Assembly: GCA_002751075.1 (NCBI GenBank) | Contig: NAOQ01000482.1 | Coordinates: 14,452-29,286, forward strand | Origin: Ichthyophonus hoferi | Taxonomy: Eukaryota; Opisthokonta; Ichthyosporea; Ichthyophonida; Ichthyophonidae | Reading direction: 5' to 3' | Length of the DNA stretch: 14,835 nucleotides | Shown here: piece after piece, positions 9,164-14,835 of the stretch | How positions within the stretch are numbered: position 1 is the first letter of the stretch | Layout of the letters: every line of letters begins with the position of its first letter | Position numbers and translations under genes: made by a program | Notes under the pieces: model-generated | What the model was told of the DNA's origin: nothing | Database searches by the model: none | The model's input: the letters and a program-made list of their open reading frames with translations, nothing else

Positions 9164-10079
9164 GTTTTTTTTTGAAACAGAAGTGGTGGAGATATCAGTG
9201 ACTATGGCAGATGGCACTTTAGTGCAAACTCCCTTCATAAGGGAAATTACATTACGCTCACAAAAAGGCCCAGAGATAACACTGAACAAAGTGTTGTTCA
9301 TTGAGAACGCACCAGTGAGACTATTTTCTCTACTGGCACTGGATGACAAATTAATCCCTGCTACTTTCTATGGAAAGGAATAGTTGTAATTAAGAAGGGA
9401 GTTCGGGAGATTTTGACAGCCACAAGCGTAGGTTATAAATCTTTTTGTTCTACATGCAAACCTATTAGATGCACTCCCTGGCACTGCAATCTATGGAATA
9501 CTTAAGTATGATGTCACTGGAGCTACAAGCCTGGTAGCATGACTCAACCACATGGACCAATTGAAGACTCCGATTACAGTAATTGTAGTCATTATACGTG
9601 GACTTTAGCATAATAGGTTTATGTATCCTGAACAAGACAAATTACATTGAGCTTTAAATCATAATGACAAACCTATTCCTAATGTAAAAAGGTCTATATG
9701 CAATTCCTGTGCCGCACTAAAGATTATCTGGGCTTATTTTCTATCAGGAGCACAAAGATTCACTTACCCAGTCAAGTAAGCATATAGTGACATCATCAAT
9801 CCCTTAACTAAGGATGAAAACCAGATGCACTGGATAGCAACATGTAGGAAGATTACACGCATTATATAACTGTGTACCTCACAAAATTAAAATCAAAAGT
9901 ACCACAATGTTTTAAAGTCTATAGGGACATCTTTGAGGCAATGCATTTTCCATTGAAAATTGCAAGTCCCTATAATGATCAAGGTAGAGAGTACCTCTCG
10001 AGCCAATTTTAGCGGTACCTCAAGCTGGATAGAATCACCCATCTGATCACTCACCATTATGCCATGTCAAATAGCGGCC
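9163..10079 (+). mobile_element. Ty1/copia-like element fragment: protease end, pre-integrase, integrase core (fossil)
   Basis: The plus frame at 9162-9383 carries the copia block between protease and integrase (TMADGTL, NKVLFIENAPVRLFSLLAL), with the usual conserved Leu/Ser pattern. Further on come a CxxC-type motif near 9700-9715 and integrase core motifs near 9975-10000 (DQGREYLSS). About 490 bases (9589-10079) align with the minus-strand fragment 8655-9163. In an 85-base stretch roughly 82% of bases agree. The piece stops where LTR-like repeat R2 begins. It is broken several times and is a fossil. Confidence 0.75.
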
Positions 10080-10476
10080 TGTAAATAATATTCTATCTAT
10101 ATTAAGATATATATGGCTATTTTAAGTAGCTACTCTAAAATAATATACTATAGATAATAAGACAAGAAGTGTAATCACCAAAACAGAATTTGTGGTTGTT
10201 TAAAGTTTCCAAAATAATCAAACCAGCGTCCTGCACCGGTTTTATATTGGACTGGTTTATTTTTCAAAGTTTAGATTGATTAATTCATTTTCATTAGAAC
10301 CAATCCCATACTAAAGTCAGCTTTAATTTTTGAGCCAATAATGTTGTCAATGCTGCAATCTTGTAGAACTTATAAAAATAAAAACTTGCGTAGAGATTAA
10401 ACACCCTGTCATATTTTAATTATAACTTATAATACTATTATTGTATGCAATGTTCGAATATACAAATAATATTTCA
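10080..10476 (+). mobile_element. LTR-like repeat copy R2 (fossil)
   Basis: This is a direct copy of R1, bounded approximately by TG at 10080 and CA at 10476. It has a CCAATA box near 10335 and TATAAAAA at 10371-10378, matching the relative position seen in R1. It abuts the truncated integrase piece on its left, with no polypurine tract seen, and overlaps the end of the 160-codon open stretch on its right. No matching target-site duplication was found at these borders, so the exact ends or insertion history may differ. Confidence 0.55.
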
Positions 10477-10898
10477 TAAGATTCTTTGGGAGTTCTATTG
10501 ACTTGTCCACAATTCTTCGGGATCTCCAATTGATTTTTGTAAACAACCGTTGATTTTTCTGGACTATCATTAATAATAGCTAAGTGAATTGTTATACTTT
10601 CCATAAAAAGCAATGTAAAAACAAGTGGATATGTTGGCTTTATCTCTGGGTGTCTATTACGATTATATTCAGCTATTATTAAAGGAAGAACTCCTACTTT
10701 AATTTGTCTAGGTGCAATAATACTTATGGTACAATGTGTACGATCAGTAAGAGGTACTATATTAATATGAAGATAATAACTATTGTCACTATTTATTACT
10801 AGTATGTAGTTCTTTGACCATTGAACAGGTGAAAGGTCTGAGCACTTATTATCATAGTGATTGCTAACAATGGAATGGACATTACAATAAGGACGTGA
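10416..10898 (-). CDS. 160-codon stop-free stretch, beta-rich, unrecognised
   Basis: The minus frame is open from the stop at 10899-10901 down to the stop at 10416-10418, giving 160 sense codons. No ATG lies near its upstream end; the first is at about 10605. It may therefore be an exon: an acceptor-like CCATTCCATTGTTAG ends at 10864. The translation has many short alternating hydrophobic segments typical of beta strands (NYILVIN, YYLHINIVPL, CTISIIAP, IKVGVLPLII, YPLVFTLLF, SITIHLAII) and few charged clusters, like a beta-sandwich, but no family was recognised. About the last 20 codons lie inside repeat R2, so the natural C-terminus was probably replaced by the insertion. A simple base-composition estimate gives roughly 0.02 such stretches expected by chance in the window. 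Confidence 0.4.
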   Translation of the reverse strand, partial: SRPYCNVHSIVSNHYDNKCSDLSPVQWSKNYILVINSDNSYYLHINIVPLTDRTHCTISIIAPRQIKVGVLPLIIAEYNRNRHPEIKPTYPLVFTLLFMESITIHLAIINDSPEKSTVVYKNQLEIPKNCGQVNRTPKESYEILFVYSNIAYNNSIISYN

Positions 10899-11369
10899 TT
10901 ATTTTATACATTTACATTGTGCAAAGTTTTGGGTGTTGTGAGTACTCCGTATCTATGTGAACAACCAGGGGGCTGAACGATTAGGGCTTTGTTAGTTATT
11001 TCGGTTTACACTTATACTTATCTCATTTGTTGGGAATAATAAGTGGAGACAGGAGCATTCCTGCGACCTATATTCGTAAAAGGAGATAGAATACCAAATT
11101 AAAGGGCGTTTTAACGTGCCTCTCTGCGCACAAGAAGTACAGATATGTTAAGACACATGTTTATTATTAAATAAGTCAGCTGGACTTGCCATAGGTAGGA
11201 TGTATAAGCAATGTGCTATCTGAGTCCAAAACTAAAACATAAAAATCTGAAATGGTTTATTATATAGTTGCAGAATCTCTACCATTGGCTGGTTCAATTT
11301 TGATATGTTACTTTGCATTTTTGTTTAGCACCAACAGATTGTACTAGCTATTTTTCCAGGCTACATTTG
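10899..11369. other. Intergenic stretch, nothing firmly recognised
   Basis: No coding frame or repeat was identified. A TGTTGGGAATAATAAG string at about 11029 resembles the start of a copia LTR, but no matching end was found. It follows the reverse transcriptase fossil in that element's reading direction, so RNase H remains could be present beyond recognition. Confidence 0.35.
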
Positions 11370-12192
11370 TATTGATAATTGCTAATAATATTAATATAAT
11401 CATCATGGGACCAGAGCTCTTATAAGTGAAAATACATGCATCCAAATAAATTCTAAATAGACCAAAAGAAGTCGGGAAAGAAAAATGGGTGCCATACCAG
11501 CATAATGGTGACTCACACCGATCATAAAGTGACCTCAGCAGCTTTCAGATCAGGTGTGAGAAGTTGAGGTAAATCATACGACAATACATGGCTACCTAGA
11601 GATGACCATTCAAGAAAAACAGTATAGCATCAGCCTAAATAGCATGAACACCCAAGTTTGCAGCCAAAGACAGTACAACAGGAATGCTCATTAGAGTAGT
11701 TACAGGACGATAAATTACGTGATAATGATTGAAACACTAGGCATTACTACTAGCAACCAACTTTGACGTGAAATTCCTATGGACAGTGTCAAATGCCACA
11801 TTACATGCCCAAACCCACATAGGATGGAATGGATTGACCCAAGAAAGACATTCAACTAACTAAAAAGCAGTCTGCTCCATAAGACCATTGAGCTCCTGAT
11901 TGCATGCTTGTTTTCAAAAGCTCGAGTTCAACAGACATAGAGCCTCCTCCATATTATGAGATACCTGACTGCAATGTACCTCAGCTGCTTCACAGAAACA
12001 TTGCTGCATAAAACTGGCACTTGACTCTGGTGTTGAAGCCACTGCAGGACTGAATTTTCACTAAAATTACTTTTGAGAAACATTTAGCGAAAGCTTTGCA
12101 TTAGAACCATTTGCAAACGCAAATTCCTGGGTTGAATCTTCAATAAAAAATCCATGAGCAGTAATTTCACCAACTAAAATGCATTCCTGACT
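11370..12192 (-). mobile_element. Ty1/copia-like element fragment: integrase end and reverse transcriptase (fossil)
   Basis: Minus-strand translation follows the order of the copia RVT_2 region. First come the end of the integrase region (CILVGEITAHGF, near 12150-12190) and the linker with NMEEALCLLNS near 11950. Then comes the start of the reverse transcriptase and the PVTTLMSIPVVLSLAANLG block near 11700. After that come FLNGHL, SLYDRCESPLCWY and DACIF, ending in a hydrophobic block near 11380-11410 at the place of the catalytic YVDD box. Its orientation and position show that it is a different copy from the fragments at 8100-10079. It is broken many times and is clearly a fossil. Confidence 0.75.
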
Positions 12193-12211
12193 TGTGCAAT
12201 ACTTATAAATA

Positions 12212-12237
12212 GATAATTTTATCCGATAAAATTTATC
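12212..12237. repeat. Near-perfect 26-base palindrome
   Basis: GATAATTTTATC is mirrored by GATAAAATTTATC with one unpaired base and a single C between the arms. It lies immediately upstream, in the minus sense, of the reverse transcriptase fossil's recognisable start. It is AT-rich, so it may be chance or an element-terminal hairpin. Confidence 0.5.
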
Positions 12238-13094
12238 TCGGTATAAATATTACATCTGTGGTGATAACCCACCGCTGAGCCGAGGGATATTACCATAAAT
12301 CTAATATTTTTATAACGATATTGAGTGATAAGTTTGAGTGAAAGTAGTAGCGTAAGTGGTGCTGCGTATAATTTTCCCCTATATTAAGGAAATAAGCTTA
12401 AATTCCAATCTTTAATTATCTTTGTTAGGACCATTTTAAGTATTCTGACAGGTCAGTAGATCGGCGGGAGACCATATGTCCCATTTATGACTGTTCCAGT
12501 CAGTGCATATGGTACGAATCAATCTGTTGCAAGACCGTTCAACTCCGAATGAACACCTTGGGTTTGAGACCACGATGGACTATTTAAGTTTGGTCCACTA
12601 CCATGCTATTTTCCGGAGTAAATATACATTAGTAATTCCTAATCATATTAAATAATGTTGGAACCAAAGTGCTCATTACACTTTTACAACACATTTTTTA
12701 TTATTGTTGTTATTATATTCGCTTATTACTACAGAGAAAAAACGTTCCTTCCTAGTTAAGTTTCATGAAAATTTTGGTCAATGATCTTACTGGTTTAGAA
12801 CTTGGTACGACAATGCCGATAATTATCTCATAAACTAACCTACAGGCAATCAAATATTAAATCGATATAATCACCTGGCGTTGAAGAGAAAGTAATTTAT
12901 TTCCTTCTGTCATTCAACATGTAACTCCATTCCAAATATATACATATCGTAGAATTACTCATCTATCGGTACTAAATATTAACCGTAAGATAGAATGTTG
13001 TACGGTATTGCGCGAGTCAAACCAAGTTATTTGACCTGCGATTCAAGTTCCAAACTGGATTAAAACTAGTTAACCAATGAACTACGAGCCTCAC
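12238..13094. other. Intergenic stretch with one repeat copy, no gene recognised
   Basis: No convincing coding frame was found. The S repeat copy at 12480-12560 is the only recognised element. If the reverse transcriptase fossil and LTR-like copy R3 ever belonged to one minus-strand element, this 0.9 kb should have held gag, protease and integrase; no trace was recognised. Confidence 0.4.
12480..12560 (+). repeat. Dispersed short repeat S, copy 3
   Basis: atggtacgaatc at 12509-12520 followed by aatctgttgcaagaccgttcaactc matches 6812-6845, with a 3-base insertion and few substitutions. The match does not reach the agatcga block shared by the two left-hand copies. Confidence 0.6.
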
Positions 13095-13373
13095 ATTTAA
13101 TTGGATTGTTGTTCCGAAACTAAAGCCGGCTTTAATATATGATTGGTTCTAATTGAAATCGATTAATCAATTTCTATTTAGAACAATAAAATTCAATCCA
13201 GTAAAAAAGCAAGTGCAGGATGCTGACTTTGGTTATCTTGGAAACTTGGAAGAGAAGAACACAAGTTCTGTTTTGGCGATTATACTTTCTTTCTTATTGT
13301 TTATGCAACATATTATTTTAAAGTAGCTACCTGAAATAACTATATATGTTAATATAAGTATAATGTTACTGAC
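13095..13373 (-). mobile_element. LTR-like repeat copy R3, partial (fossil)
   Basis: Read on the minus strand it matches R1 and R2 through the gcatcctgcacttgc block, the attgattaatcgatttcaa part and attaaagccggcttta. It keeps the ~32-base caggtagctact block that R1 lacks. The homology fades near 13095, before the CCAAT/TATA part, so the copy is partial. It is in the opposite orientation to R1 and R2. Divergence in the shared core is about as great as between R1 and R2. Confidence 0.6.
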
Positions 13374-14188
13374 TTGGTTTCCTTATCTTACTATTTTCCA
13401 ATTAAAATTGATCATTGTAACACCATATAAATATAAGCAATCGATGACTGTCTTTTATTTTACCATTACTCATTGCTCGCTTGCTATCATAGATGCACAG
13501 TTAGTTCATATTGTTAGATTTAGAACTAGCAAACGGTGTTGCAACACAACCTATCGCAAGATCGCTAAACACACATTCTAATACAACCTTTAGTCTGCGA
13601 ATGAGGAGCACGTCTTTTACCCTGATTATAGCTAATTTAATTTGATTGTCCCAGTTTTATGACCATACAAAATATAACATATTTCTGCCGATAACAATAT
13701 TTCTAATAAAGTTTTAAGTTAATGCTCCTACCTATTAACTTGTTTGAACGTAGAAAGATGCGCGTTATAGTAGGATGTATATATATGGAAAAATTCTATT
13801 ATGTGCTATGCTCGGTCACTGTGTAAGCTCTTGTTCTTGTTGCCCTTGGTGCTATGGAAAAATTCACATCCCCATATTCGGAACACGATAACAATAAACA
13901 AGACTTTTCGTAAAAGGCCTTGTGTAGTAAAATGATTAAAATACTCAACAGGTGAACTAGTCATTATTGATGTTTCTAACCGCGTTCAGTCGCAATTTAC
14001 TAAATCACAAAAAGGCTTCTAGCCAAACTGAGATTTGTGGTTCCTCACAGTTAGTGGTTAGTCTATTTTGGATTCAATAGAGCAAATGTTTTTAGCATTT
14101 AGGGCCAATTAGGTCCTTGAAACCAGGCTCATTGGTTAATATTATACCAGAACGAGTTTGATCGAAACTGGTTTTTTGAGCAAAAGAA
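13374..14188. other. Intergenic stretch, no gene recognised
   Basis: The 72-codon plus frame at 13363-13581 starts within the edge of R3 and has no recognised family. An exact 13-mer, tatggaaaaattc, occurs at 13784-13796 and 13853-13865. Nothing else stands out. Confidence 0.4.
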
Positions 14189-14214
14189 ACATAAATACAT
14201 AAATACATAAATAC
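14189..14214 (+). repeat. Octanucleotide microsatellite (ACATAAAT)3
   Basis: Three exact ACATAAAT units follow one another from 14189, then break at acaaag. This is a short simple repeat with no apparent function. Confidence 0.8.
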
Positions 14215-14744
14215 AAAGTTTCATACGTTAGTAACAACAAAAAATGTTCGCCATATCAAAACAATTCTAAGCACAATGCACAATTAGTAAATATACAACA
14301 ACTTTGAACGCTATAAAACGCCAACTCAGTCCATTATCAAGGACCGAAAAAATGATCGAATAAGTCTTTTTACCTCTTAGTAATGGGTAAACATCTAAGA
14401 CCTTACTTCGGTCCCTGAGAGTAAGAAAGAAAACTGAAGTTAAACTGAACTTGTCCTTTTTACAAATACCAGATAGGCAGAAAAAAATCTTCAACAGTTT
14501 ATTAATTGCTATTGACTCTGAGATTGGTTATCAATATTCATAGCCTTGAATATCATCAGAGATGGAGAAAGGTTAAAATGATGTCAGCTAATATCACCAA
14601 ACGTCAAGATTGGGCTAATATCACGTACCACTTTATTCACTAGCACTGCAATAATGACCAACCAATATCGTACAGAGAGGAAGGTCAATTTTGCATTATT
14701 ATTTAATGAATAATATTAAGTTATTTTATGTTATATTAAATTCA
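14215..14744. other. Intergenic stretch, no gene recognised
   Basis: A 75-codon minus frame at 14267-14494 has no recognised family and is of chance length. The exact 11-mer GCTAATATCAC repeats at 14587-14597 and 14614-14624. A small ATATTCA/TGAATAT hairpin with a 6-base loop lies at about 14536-14555. Confidence 0.4.
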
Positions 14745-14835
14745 ATTATATTATATTATATTATATTATATTATATTATATTATATTATATTATAGTATA
14801 TTATATTACATTATATTATATTATATTATATTATA
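14745..14835. repeat. Nearly pure TTATA pentanucleotide tract
   Basis: About 18 consecutive 5-base units run to the window end with only two variant units (agtat, acatt). The tract continues past the window. It is far less diverged than the pentamer satellite at 170-1345 and lies in the opposite orientation to 170-360. Confidence 0.9.

Noticed and set aside
9152-9349. Minus-strand 65-codon ORF
   Set aside because: It is antisense to the protease-end part of the plus-strand copia fossil (9162-9383), whose conserved motifs are clear.
11029-11046. TGTTGGGAATAATAAG string resembling a copia LTR start
   Set aside because: No partner copy and no matching CA-type end or target-site duplication was seen, so it is not called.
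12656-12691. TGTTGG...CAACA string with LTR-like termini
   Set aside because: Only 36 bases long, with no copies elsewhere in the window.
13363-13581. Plus-strand 72-codon ORF
   Set aside because: It starts at the edge of the R3 repeat, is of chance length and has no recognised family.
1-14835. A coordinated novel multi-gene system
   Set aside because: Only one convincing host gene and one unassigned open stretch are present, 6.5 kb apart and separated by repeats; nothing indicates that they act together.

Overview
This window reads as an AT-rich eukaryotic nuclear region. It has long pentanucleotide satellite tracts, decayed Ty1/copia-like retroelement fragments on both strands, LTR-like repeats with CCAAT and TATA boxes, and very few convincing coding stretches. 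No operons, ribosome binding sites, tRNA, rRNA or CRISPR array were seen. The lineage cannot be fixed from sequence alone. The one convincing host gene is a short, canonical-order PDZ-domain protein, so it does little to narrow the taxon.

Layout from left to right. Positions 1-1480 are a degenerate 5-bp satellite, first in GATAT/AATAT orientation and then in ATATT orientation, with pyrimidine-rich blocks inserted. Positions 1500-3550 are mostly empty AT-rich DNA with splice-like signals and one weak small ORF. Positions 3553-3915 (minus) hold the PDZ gene, with a TCACGTGA E-box about 190 bases upstream. A diverged ~187-bp tandem duplication lies at 4162-4534. Positions 4600-7000 are intergenic, with a perfect 16-bp palindrome, a hairpin, a long imperfect foldback (5658-5774) and copies of a short dispersed repeat. 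A GC-richer island of unknown nature lies at about 7060-7420.

Positions 7572-10476 form a compound copia-like fossil. Two direct LTR-like repeats flank two broken pieces of what appears to be the same copia family, joined head to head (8100-9163 minus, 9163-10079 plus). Next to it, on the minus strand, is the longest stop-free stretch I found: 160 sense codons (10416-10898), beta-rich and unrecognised. A third broken copia piece, covering the integrase C-terminal end and reverse transcriptase, lies at 11370-12192 (minus). A third copy of the LTR-like repeat sits at about 13095-13373 (minus). The window ends in a nearly pure TTATA pentamer tract (14745-14835), the opposite orientation to the first tract.

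Nothing here makes a coordinated multi-gene system. The items most worth a second look are the head-to-head copia junction, the 160-codon open stretch that runs into an LTR-like repeat, the small PDZ gene, and the orientation switch of the pentamer satellite. Similarities quoted are by-eye alignments; no search was run.
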